Origin: Myxococcales bacterium
GTDB lineage: Bacteria > Myxococcota_A > Polyangia > Polyangiales > JAFGIB01
NCBI GenBank assembly: GCA_029880325.1
Contig: JAOUOP010000014.1
Coordinates: 62,001-126,000, forward strand
Direction: 5' to 3'
Length of the DNA stretch: 64,000 nucleotides
Both the position numbers and the translations under genes were made by a program. The notes below the pieces were generated by a model. It was not told where the DNA came from and ran no database searches. It saw only the letters and a program-made list of their open reading frames with translations. Shown piece by piece: positions 44,924-52,498 of this stretch. Position 1 is the first letter of the stretch, and each line of letters begins with the position of its first letter.

Positions 44924-45820
44924 TCAGGGCGAGGACGGCTCCCGAATCGCGTCGGCCACCGAGCGCCACAGACCCTCGCCGTCGCTGGCCTGGCGCTCGG
45001 GATAGCAAGCCGAGGCGATGCGTGTGCGCGGCCCCGGTCCACCCGAACCCTCGCGCTCTTCGAATTCCCCGAGCAGAAGACCCAGGCGGTCGACCACGAT
45101 GCGGCAACCCTCGACGTCGGTCTCGGGCAACAGCAGCGTGAACTCGTCGGGCCCCGAGCGGAAGATGTGATCGACGTTGCGAATACCGCCCTGTAGCAGC
45201 AGGCTCAGATCTGCCAACACCGCGTCCGATTCGGCGACACCACCTTGCTCGGCGATCTCCCGTTGGTTGTCGCAGCGCACCACGACGCAGCCCAGGGGAT
45301 GGCCGTAGCGCACCGCCCGCGTGAACTCGTACTCCAGGCTGATGTGCAGCTGGCTGCTGGTGCCGGCGCCGGTTCCCGGATCGATGATCTCGAGGGTGGC
45401 CTTGGAGCGCCGGGCCTCCCGGACATCGCCACCACCGCGCGCCAGCTGCAAGCGAAGCACGTTGCGCAGCCGCTGCTGAACCTCGAAGCTGCGGTAGGGC
45501 TTGGAGACGTAGTCCTCGGCGCCAAGTTCAATGCCGCTCCTGCGCGCCTGCTCGTCTTGCTCGCCGGTGCACAGCAGAACCGGCACCTGCGCCAGGTTCT
45601 GATCGGCCTTGATGATGCGCAGCACCTGCAGGCCGTCCATCACCGGCAGCCTCGCATCCATCAGCAGGAGACTGGGGCGCTGGCGCGCCATGGAGTCGAG
45701 CACGGCGCCGCCGTCGGCCGCGGTGGCCACGTCGTATCCGAGCGAGCTGCACAGCTCCGACAGCAACCTCAGATTGAAGGGGTCGGCCTCGGCGACCAGA
45801 ATCAACGCGCTTATCGCCAC
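44924..45820 (-). CDS. response regulator with degenerate GGDEF domain
   Basis: This protein of about 298 residues has a REC domain with Asp55 (LLLMDARLPV), the switch Thr in CTGEQDE and Lys in SKPYRS, followed by a GGDEF-like domain whose signature is SGPDEF instead of GGDEF. The N-terminal DxLTGLxNR motif is also absent. It is therefore unlikely to be an active diguanylate cyclase and may bind nucleotide or protein partners instead. GTG 45820 is chosen because longer forms overlap the DUF2752 gene. It starts 26 bp after that gene and ends 24 bp before rseP. Confidence 0.82.
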   Translation of the reverse strand: MAISALILVAEADPFNLRLLSELCSSLGYDVATAADGGAVLDSMARQRPSLLLMDARLPVMDGLQVLRIIKADQNLAQVPVLLCTGEQDEQARRSGIELGAEDYVSKPYRSFEVQQRLRNVLRLQLARGGGDVREARRSKATLEIIDPGTGAGTSSQLHISLEYEFTRAVRYGHPLGCVVVRCDNQREIAEQGGVAESDAVLADLSLLLQGGIRNVDHIFRSGPDEFTLLLPETDVEGCRIVVDRLGLLLGEFEEREGSGGPGPRTRIASACYPERQASDGEGLWRSVADAIREPSSP

Positions 45821-45845
45821 GGAGTCGCTCGCATCGTCGGATCGC

Positions 45846-46346
45846 TCATCCCAGGAAAAGCCGCGTAAGCCGCAGCAGCCAGGCAAAGAAGACAGCAGCG
45901 GAAACCCACAGCACAAGGCCCTGCAGCCGCAGCCGTTCGATCGTCTCTACGACCGGCCAGGCGCGAAGGCAAGCATAGAGCGACAGCGGCACGGCCAGCG
46001 CCGTCAGGGCGAAGAGCAGGGGGCCGACCGCATGGGCGGCGAAGGCGGCGGCGAAGTGCGATTGCGCCATGTGGGCAAACGATGTGGTCAGACCGCAGCC
46101 CGGACAGGGCAGCGAGGTCAACGCCAAAAAGCCGCAGCCGGGCAGCCCGAGCTGGGTGTGGGTGCCCAGGCCCGAGGGATCGGGGCTGAGCGCGCGGGCG
46201 ACAGCCAAGACGGCAACGGCAGCCAGCGCAAGCGCCGCCCACAGCAGCCGCGGCAGGGCTTCGGAAGGCGCTTCGCGCCCGGACGCCCGTGAGGGCGCCA
46301 CGGCCGGATCATGAACGCGGGCAGGCAGGGATCGGGACATGGGCAT
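45846..46346 (-). CDS. DUF2752 membrane protein
   Basis: This 166-residue protein has an Arg/Ala-rich N terminus and three membrane helices. The first extracytoplasmic loop contains the DUF2752 signature CPGCGLTTSFAHM, a conserved Cys pair plus His. Members are small membrane proteins of unknown function, often in Gram-positive and myxobacterial genomes. The ATG at 46346 is chosen over a longer frame with no hydrophobic or conserved sequence; Met 46340 is an alternative. It opens a co-directional run with REC-GGDEF, rseP and rsmB. Confidence 0.8.
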   Translation of the reverse strand: MPMSRSLPARVHDPAVAPSRASGREAPSEALPRLLWAALALAAVAVLAVARALSPDPSGLGTHTQLGLPGCGFLALTSLPCPGCGLTTSFAHMAQSHFAAAFAAHAVGPLLFALTALAVPLSLYACLRAWPVVETIERLRLQGLVLWVSAAVFFAWLLRLTRLFLG

Positions 46347-46531
46347 GGCCCTCGCTGAAATCACCCTAGCACAGGCCCCCGCGCGCGATGATGGACCCAC
46401 ATTTCACCACCGTGGGCGGAGGGGGCAGAGGGGGCGAAGGCCGATTCGGGATCCCCGAAGCCCTCGCTTTCGTGCATAATTCCGTGATGGGAGGATTGCC
46501 CTGGGGCGCTCCTCCATCGGAGCGCGTGATC

Positions 46532-47080
46532 ATGGCTGCCGGCCCATCTCCCCTCGTTGGCTACAACACCAACGTCCGCCACAAGGGGAAGCTCTACCAC
46601 ATCCAGACCGAAGACTCGGGGGTCAACCACCCGCACATCATCACCCATCTCTTCGCCGACGGCGGGCGCATCATCGCCTCGAAGAAGACCGAATACGCCG
46701 AGCACCTCGGCAGCCAGGATCTGCACGCCATCGTCAAACAGCTGATGCGCGCCCAGCACAAGGCGATGTTCATCGACCTGCGCGACTGCGTCTACGACGA
46801 GGATGGGGATGAGGGAGACGAGGCGGCAGCGGCAGCGCCGGCCGGCAGATCGCTGGACGTGGACGCCCTGGAGCGGGCCGCCGAAGCACGGCTGGCCGGC
46901 TTCCCCGCCCCGGCCGCCCGCCGCCCGCGCTATCAAGAGACGGCCTCGGCGATCCCGGCCCAGCCCGAGCCCAAGCCCGCGCCGGGCGCCTCGATTTTTG
47001 ATGGCCACATGCTGGCGGGCAAGTCCCTGGATGAAGTGATCCTCAGCTACCTGGCCGACGACATGGAAGAAGCCAAGTAG
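46532..47080 (+). CDS. conserved hypothetical protein (myxobacterial type)
   Basis: This protein of about 182 residues begins MAAGPSPLVGYNTNVRHKGK, followed by YHIQTEDSGVNHPHIITHLF and ASKKTEYAEHL, a strongly ordered beta-rich N-terminal domain of about 95 residues. After that comes an acidic, Ala/Pro-rich disordered linker and a short amphipathic tail (KSLDEVILSYLADDMEE). The organisation is a small core plus a tail motif and looks like an adaptor. A longer start at 46388 adds 48 Gly-rich residues and is less likely. It is divergent from the DUF2752 gene by about 180 bp. No function is known to me; it appears to be a lineage-specific gene. Confidence 0.65.
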   Translation: MAAGPSPLVGYNTNVRHKGKLYHIQTEDSGVNHPHIITHLFADGGRIIASKKTEYAEHLGSQDLHAIVKQLMRAQHKAMFIDLRDCVYDEDGDEGDEAAAAAPAGRSLDVDALERAAEARLAGFPAPAARRPRYQETASAIPAQPEPKPAPGASIFDGHMLAGKSLDEVILSYLADDMEEAK

Positions 47081-47180
47081 CCGTCGTCCGGGAGACGGCC
47101 ATCACGCGATGGGAGCCAGCCTGCCCTGGGCCCCAGGCCTGTTGACAGCCCGCGGCGGAAGGTGCACGCATCCGCTTCCA

Positions 47181-47203
47181 GGCCCTGGGTAACGCCCAGG
47201 GCC
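47181..47203 (+). promoter_or_regulatory. perfect 9-bp hairpin upstream of small coiled-coil gene
   Basis: GGCCCTGGG at 47181-47189 and CCCAGGGCC at 47195-47203 are perfect inverted repeats around a 5-nt loop (TAACG). The stem ends 18 bp before the GTG of the next gene and about 100 bp after the stop of the previous one. No U tract follows. It may terminate the upstream gene, protect or attenuate the downstream transcript, or block its start. Confidence 0.5.
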
Positions 47204-47220
47204 AAGCCCCTGTCCTCACC

Positions 47221-47517
47221 GTGGATATCGACGTGGATGTCAAAGAACAACTGATGACCCAAGCCCTGCGCCTGATGCAGGACCCGCGCGTGAGCAAAGC
47301 GCTGCAAAATCCCCGCGTGATGCAAGGCCTGATGGGCGCGATCCAGCTGCGTGCCGCAGTCCAGGAAAATATCAACGCCCGCGTACGACGCGTGGCCAAG
47401 GGGTTGAACCTGGCCACCGAGGCCGAGCTGCGCGAGCTGCGGCACAAGGTACGGCGCCTGGAGCGCGAGCTGGAAGCCAGTCAGGCCGGCCGCCGCCCCG
47501 AGCCCAGCGGCGATTGA
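47221..47517 (+). CDS. small helical protein of unknown function
   Basis: This 98-residue protein starts with GTG and has a repeated helical phrase (RLMQDPRVSKALQNPRVMQGLMGAIQ) followed by a predicted coiled coil (EAELRELRHKVRRLERELEAS). The composition and codon use are normal for a gene, and similar short 'DPRV' proteins occur in myxobacteria. No domain is recognised. It may bind another protein through its coiled coil. It is co-directional with the 46532 gene, 140 bp downstream, and its 5' region carries a 9-bp hairpin. Confidence 0.62.
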   Translation: MDIDVDVKEQLMTQALRLMQDPRVSKALQNPRVMQGLMGAIQLRAAVQENINARVRRVAKGLNLATEAELRELRHKVRRLERELEASQAGRRPEPSGD

Positions 47518-47544
47518 CTCCGCGCTCCACCGGCGGCGACGGGC

Positions 47545-48384
47545 TCAAAGGTCCACCTGCTCCACGTCCAGTTCCGCCACCTGCTCGCCCAGGAAGCGCG
47601 CGGCCACGTCGGCAAAATGGCGTGGCCGGTCGGTGACCAGCAGCCTGAGCGAGCCTGCGCGGCCCGCAGGAGCCGCCATCTGCCGCGCGCCCAGTTCTGC
47701 CTCGAGTTCGACCGCGGTGGCCTCCGCGCTGTCGACGACCGCCACCGGCTCGGCCGAAAGCAGCGCCAACTCGGCCTCGATCACCGCCCTGAGCAGCGGG
47801 TAGTGGGTGCAGCCCAGCACCAGCGTATCGATACCCCGGGAAACCAGCGGCTCCAGGTAGCGCCGCACCGCAAGCCGCGGCACCTCGCCCTCGAGCCAGC
47901 CCTCCTCGACTAGCGGCACCAGCAGCGGCGCCGACCGCACCAGACTCTCGACGCGGCTGTCGAAGCCCTGGATCTGACGCTCGTAGGCGCCCGAGTACAC
48001 CGTGCCGGCGGTGGCGATCACGCCCACCCGCTTCGAGCGGCTGCGCGCCACCCCGGCCCGCGCCCCCGGACCGATAACCCCCAGCACCGGCACGTCCAGC
48101 TCCACCGCCAGCATGTCCAGGGCCACGGCGCTGACAGTGTTGCAGGCGACCACCAGCAGCTTGATGCCGTGACCGGCCAACAAGCGGGCGCAGCTGCGCG
48201 CGTAGCTCAGCACCGTCTGGGGACTGCGTGTGCCGTAGGGGATGCGCGCCGTATCGCCGAGGTAGATCAGCGCCTCCGACGGCATGCGACGACGGACCGC
48301 CTCGGCCACCGTCAGCCCGCCGAGCCCGGAATCGAAGATCCCGATGGGCGCCTCGGGCGCGAGGCCGCTTGCGTCGGTCTGCAT
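47545..48384 (-). CDS. murI: glutamate racemase
   Basis: This 279-residue enzyme has IFDSGLGGLT at residue 16 (Asp18), the first catalytic cysteine Cys81 in VACNTVSA, the second Cys192 in LGCTHYPLL, and the usual YLGDTARIPYG. It interconverts L- and D-glutamate to supply peptidoglycan synthesis. The length is normal and the start is the ATG that begins directly ahead of the domain. It is divergent from the histidine-kinase pair, with 115 bp between them. The Ala/Glu-rich C-terminal extension is unremarkable. Confidence 0.96.
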   Translation of the reverse strand: MQTDASGLAPEAPIGIFDSGLGGLTVAEAVRRRMPSEALIYLGDTARIPYGTRSPQTVLSYARSCARLLAGHGIKLLVVACNTVSAVALDMLAVELDVPVLGVIGPGARAGVARSRSKRVGVIATAGTVYSGAYERQIQGFDSRVESLVRSAPLLVPLVEEGWLEGEVPRLAVRRYLEPLVSRGIDTLVLGCTHYPLLRAVIEAELALLSAEPVAVVDSAEATAVELEAELGARQMAAPAGRAGSLRLLVTDRPRHFADVAARFLGEQVAELDVEQVDL

Positions 48385-48499
48385 GGCGAGCCTCTACCAC
48401 AGGCGCGCGGTGGGAGACACGCACCCACGTACAACCACCTGTTTCCCGCGCGCCGGTCTGTGTGCGGACGCGGGCCAAGTGCGGTACGCTGAAGCGCGA

Positions 48500-50470
48500 A
48501 TGGGACGACCCTCTGCGACGCCCGCCCTGTCGAAGGCGCGCATCCTAGGACTGTACCGCAGCGCGGCGGTTCGGGAGGCCTTGGCGGCCGAACTCAGCGG
48601 GCCGGGCCTGCAGCTGCAGCAGTTGGATGAGACGACAGCGCTTGCGCCCTATGGCCCCTCGGATGTGGTGATCTTCGAACTCTGCGACGCCGCCGCACCG
48701 GCGCTGGCGACGCTTGGCGAGCTGCGCTCCATCGCCCTGCTGTCGGAAGCCACGGCACAGGCCTGGGCGCGCGCCGCCGCGCTGGGTGCCTTCGACACCG
48801 TGCTGCTGCCACTCCGGCCCGGCGAGCTGAGCGCGCGGGTCGGCCGCTGCCTTGCGGAGCAGGCGCGCCGCCGGGACGGCGAGGTGCTGCTCGAGTTAAC
48901 GCGCACGTTGGTATCCTCGATCGACTTCCAGGAGATCCTCTACACCCTCGTCAGCCGCGTGGCCGAGGTGGTCGCGGTCGACCGCGTCTCCATCGTGCTG
49001 GTGCCCGACGCTGGCGACGTGGGCTACGTTGTGGCCGCCAGCGACGACGCCAGGCTCTCCAATCTGCAGTTACAGCTCGAAAAATACCCCGAGATCCGAC
49101 ACGCCCTGTCGACCCGCCGAAGTTTGACCATCGAAGACGTGGGCAGTCATCCACTGTTGGATGAAGTGCGCAGCTCGGTCACCCACAGCGGCCTCAGCGC
49201 CCTGACCCTGGTGCCCATCGTCTGGGAAGACGAGTCCATGGGCGTGCTCTTCGTGCGCTCCAGGAGCCAGAGCGGGGCCCTCGACGACGACCAGCTCGAG
49301 TTCTGCGAGGTGCTGACCAACGCCACAGCCATCGCCCTGCGCAACGCCCGCCTGCTGCAGTCGCTGCGCGATGAGAGTCAGCGCGATCTCTACGCCCGCA
49401 TCGAGGCCGAAAAGCGCCTGTCCTCGCTCAGGCAATACGCAGACCTCCTGGCCTCGGCGGCCGACGGGCTGACCGCCTTCGATGCCGACGGCCGTCTGCT
49501 CTTCGCCAACCCGAGCGCCGAGAAGCTGCTCGACTGTTCCGCGGCCGACTACCTGGGTCGCTTCATGACCGAATTCTTCGCGCCCGAAGACAACCAGACC
49601 TTCATGGCCCTGCGCCGCCGACTGGCCAGCGGCGACTACCCCCACGATGTCGACCTGCCGGTGCGCCGGCCCGACGGCAAAGCCATGATGATCAACGGCT
49701 CGTTCGCGCCACTGGCGGGTACCGAGGGCGCTATCTTACTGTCCTTTCGCGACGTCACCAACGACCGCGCCACCCGCAACGAGTTGGTGCGCACGCGCAA
49801 CTTCCTGCAGTCGCTGATCGAGGCCAGCGTCGACGCCATCGTGGCCGCCCGCACCGACGGCACCATCGTGCTCTTCAACGAAGGTGCCCGGCGCCTCTAC
49901 GGCTACGACCCCAAGGAAGTGATCGGCAAGATGAATGTGCGCGCGCTGTATCCGGGCGACGGCGCGCTGGAGGTCGGCCGCATGCTTTTCTCGAACGCCC
50001 ACGGTGGCAAAGACCGCCTGGAGCCTGTGCGCATCGAAGCCATCGACAGCCGGGGCACGATCTTCCCCATCTCGCTGACGGCCGCGAGCATCCTGGAGGA
50101 CGGTGAGCGCACCGCCACCTTCGGCATCTTCACCGATCTGCGCGACCGCGTCCGCGTGGAGCAGCAGCTGGCCCACGCCCAGGAGCAACTCCAAGTTAAT
50201 GAAAAGCAGGCCCTGGTGGCGGAGCTCGCCGGAGCCACCGCCCACGAACTCAACCAACCGCTTACCAGCGTCATGGGTTACTCCGAGTTGCTGCTCAAAA
50301 AGCTTCCGTCGGACTCGCCGACCTATCGAGCCGCAGACCGCATCCACAGCGAGACCACGCGAATGGCCGAGATCGTGCGCAAGATCGGCCGCCTGACGCG
50401 CTACGAAACGAAATCCTATGTCGGCGAACAAAAGATCCTGGACCTCGACCGCGCCTCCGAGGACGATTGA
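48500..50470 (+). CDS. histidine kinase-like sensor lacking the ATPase domain
   Basis: This 656-residue protein has a receiver-like N-terminal domain without a clear phospho-Asp (DVVIFELCD), a GAF domain (about 120-270), two PAS domains (about 300-410 and 415-530), and a phosphoacceptor HisKA region with His582 (TAHELNQPLT). It ends about 70 residues later, with no N, G1, F or G2 ATP-binding boxes, so it cannot phosphorylate itself. It overlaps the complete kinase gene downstream by 4 bp. The likely role is a sensor or phosphoacceptor working with that kinase, perhaps as a heterodimer. The ATG 48500 is chosen because the frame upstream is opposite murI. Confidence 0.85.
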   Translation: MGRPSATPALSKARILGLYRSAAVREALAAELSGPGLQLQQLDETTALAPYGPSDVVIFELCDAAAPALATLGELRSIALLSEATAQAWARAAALGAFDTVLLPLRPGELSARVGRCLAEQARRRDGEVLLELTRTLVSSIDFQEILYTLVSRVAEVVAVDRVSIVLVPDAGDVGYVVAASDDARLSNLQLQLEKYPEIRHALSTRRSLTIEDVGSHPLLDEVRSSVTHSGLSALTLVPIVWEDESMGVLFVRSRSQSGALDDDQLEFCEVLTNATAIALRNARLLQSLRDESQRDLYARIEAEKRLSSLRQYADLLASAADGLTAFDADGRLLFANPSAEKLLDCSAADYLGRFMTEFFAPEDNQTFMALRRRLASGDYPHDVDLPVRRPDGKAMMINGSFAPLAGTEGAILLSFRDVTNDRATRNELVRTRNFLQSLIEASVDAIVAARTDGTIVLFNEGARRLYGYDPKEVIGKMNVRALYPGDGALEVGRMLFSNAHGGKDRLEPVRIEAIDSRGTIFPISLTAASILEDGERTATFGIFTDLRDRVRVEQQLAHAQEQLQVNEKQALVAELAGATAHELNQPLTSVMGYSELLLKKLPSDSPTYRAADRIHSETTRMAEIVRKIGRLTRYETKSYVGEQKILDLDRASEDD

Positions 50471-52308
50471 GCACCGTGGCTGAACGGCACAGCAGAGAGC
50501 ATGGCGACACCGCACCCCTTGGGGCCGCGGATCGCGACTCGGACACGCCTCCGTTGAGCCCCCCTCCGTCACCCCCCCCTCCGTCACCCCCCCCTCCGTC
50601 GGCACCGCGCACCGCCCGCCACCCCGCGCCACCCTCCCGCCCTCAATCGGCGCCGCCCGCGGCACCACCGGCCGCGCCCGCGCCTGTCGTCCCCGAGTTC
50701 TCGTCCCAGCCAAGTCTCAAAGTGCCCTCTCCCAACGAGCTGCTCGAAGCGGTGCTCGAACTCAGCCGCGAGGTCACCGTCGACCTGCACGCCGAGCAGG
50801 TGGTCCACGCCTACATCAGACGCCTGCAGGCACTCTTTCCCGGACGCCTCTTTTGCGTGCGCCTGCTGGACCCGGAGAACGGGGATCAGACCAGCGTCTA
50901 CGCCACCGGTCGTCTAGCGCCTGACCGCCGCGACCGGGTCGAGCTGACCGAAGAGGCCCTCGACCGCCACGGCGTCAGCGTTCCTCCCGGAGCGGCCGGC
51001 CGCATCAGTATCTCGGGCGCCTACCACCCCACCTTCCGCGACGGCGCCACCGGCTTCGACATACCGATGGCCGACGGCGAGCGTATCGCCGGCGTGGTTA
51101 CGGTGGAGTACACCCATGGCGTAGAGCCGCCCATCGACGACCGGCCGCTTCTGGTGCAGCTGGCGTTGCAGCTCGGCAGCGCCCTGCGCAACGCTCGCCT
51201 TCACCGCGAGTCAATCTACTGGCGCGACTACCTGGGCAAGCTACTCGATAACGCCAACGCGCCCATCGCCGTCATGGATCGGGACGGCATGGTGAGCTTC
51301 GCCAATCGCGCGCTGCTCACACTCACCGCCTTCAAGCGCGAAGAGCTGGTGGGCAAGGACTGGATGGGTCTTTTGGCCGAACCCGAGCGGCGGCGGCTGT
51401 TGCCGGTCTACATCAGCGCCCTGCGCGGCGAACCCAGCACCAATGTGGAGCTGAAACTTCCTCGCCGCGATGGCAGCCACGCCCAGGTCGCCGTCAACGC
51501 CGCCTCCATCCTCAGCCCAGACGGCGACGTCGAGGGCGTAATCTACATCTTCCGCGATGTCACCGAGATCCGCGAGCTCGAGGGCCAGGTGATCCACGCC
51601 GAAAAGCTCGCCACGCTCGGTCAAATGGCCGCCGGCGTGGTGCACGAACTCAACAATCCGTTGACCAGTATTTCCGCCTACGGCGACTACCTGCAAAAGA
51701 AGTTCGAAAACGACCCCGGGGCCGATCCCGGCGACGTTGAAAAGCTGCGGCGCATCGTGTCGGCGGCCGGACGCATCCTGAACTTCAGCCGCGATCTCGT
51801 CACCTACGCCCGGCCCTCCACCGAGACGCCGGTGCACACCGACGTGCACGAAATTCTGGACCAGGCGGTGGTCTTTTGCGAGCACCTGATCGACGAAACC
51901 GGCGCGGTCGTGGAAAAGGCCTACGATCGCTCACTGCCCCCGGTGTACGCGGTCAAGGGCCAGCTGGTGCAGGTCTTCGTCAATCTAGTCACCAACGCCT
52001 GCCACGCCATGCCACTGGGCGCTGGCCACCTGCACCTCGAAACTTCAGCCACCGACGGCGGAGGCCTCCTGGTACGCGTCACCGACAGCGGCAAGGGCAT
52101 CCCGGAGCCCGACCTGCTGCGCATCTTCGAGCCGTTCTTCAGCACCAAGGGCGAGGGCAAGGGCACGGGCCTCGGCCTTTCGATCGTCAAGAACATTGTC
52201 GAGCAGCACCGCGGCAATATCAGCGTGCACAGCGAAGTCGGCAATGGCACCAGCTTCGAGATCGAACTGCTGGGCCGCGCCGATCCCCGCGACAGCGTGC
52301 GGCCGTAA
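50467..52308 (+). CDS. sensor histidine kinase (GAF-PAS-HisKA-HATPase)
   Basis: This 613-residue protein has a Pro-rich low-complexity N terminus (about 70 residues), a GAF domain, a PAS domain (NANAPIAVMDRDGMVSF), HisKA with His393 (VVHELNNPLTS), and a complete ATPase: NLVTNACHAM (N box), DSGKGI (G1), FEPFF (F) and GTGLGLSI (G2). No membrane helix is predicted, so it is cytoplasmic. The start is probably TTG 50467 with GAGG just upstream, giving a 4-bp overlap with the previous gene; GTG 50476 is an alternative. No cognate regulator is adjacent, so its partner must be encoded elsewhere, as is common in myxobacteria. Confidence 0.92.
   Translation: MSTVAERHSREHGDTAPLGAADRDSDTPPLSPPPSPPPPSPPPPSAPRTARHPAPPSRPQSAPPAAPPAAPAPVVPEFSSQPSLKVPSPNELLEAVLELSREVTVDLHAEQVVHAYIRRLQALFPGRLFCVRLLDPENGDQTSVYATGRLAPDRRDRVELTEEALDRHGVSVPPGAAGRISISGAYHPTFRDGATGFDIPMADGERIAGVVTVEYTHGVEPPIDDRPLLVQLALQLGSALRNARLHRESIYWRDYLGKLLDNANAPIAVMDRDGMVSFANRALLTLTAFKREELVGKDWMGLLAEPERRRLLPVYISALRGEPSTNVELKLPRRDGSHAQVAVNAASILSPDGDVEGVIYIFRDVTEIRELEGQVIHAEKLATLGQMAAGVVHELNNPLTSISAYGDYLQKKFENDPGADPGDVEKLRRIVSAAGRILNFSRDLVTYARPSTETPVHTDVHEILDQAVVFCEHLIDETGAVVEKAYDRSLPPVYAVKGQLVQVFVNLVTNACHAMPLGAGHLHLETSATDGGGLLVRVTDSGKGIPEPDLLRIFEPFFSTKGEGKGTGLGLSIVKNIVEQHRGNISVHSEVGNGTSFEIELLGRADPRDSVRP
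50559..50601 (+). repeat. three copies of a 15-bp Pro/Ser-encoding repeat
   Basis: The stretch is three tandem copies of a 15-bp unit with core CCCTCCGTCACC at exact 15-bp spacing, in frame, encoding a PPSPPPP-like linker near the N terminus of the histidine kinase. In-frame slippage could vary linker length without disrupting the protein. Confidence 0.75.
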
Positions 52309-52334
52309 TGCGCTGAGGAGTCGCGTCTCCGGCA

Positions 52335-52382
52335 TCCCCCCACACGCCCCCCGCACGCCCCGCACGCCCCCCACGCGCCCCG
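52335..52382. repeat. C-rich CACGCCCC repeat between kinase and AOR genes
   Basis: Irregular copies of (C)ACGCCCC fill about 50 bp in the 190-bp gap after the histidine kinase. The opposite strand is G-run rich and could form a G-quadruplex. It is similar in kind to the G-rich repeat at 38751-38820. Its role is unknown; it may act in termination or regulation of the AOR operon. Confidence 0.7.
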
Positions 52383-52498
52383 GTCAACCGGACATCGGCG
52401 TCAGCGAACGCCCCGGACCAAACCCGCGACATTCGGACCCGCTGCGCCTATAGTGCGCCCAGCGTCGGGAAGGGCTCCGGCGCCGATCGGGAGAGACG

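Noticed and set aside
48284..48499. Longer N terminus for the first histidine kinase-like protein
   Set aside because: It overlaps murI antisense and shows no domain; the receiver-like domain begins after ATG 48500.
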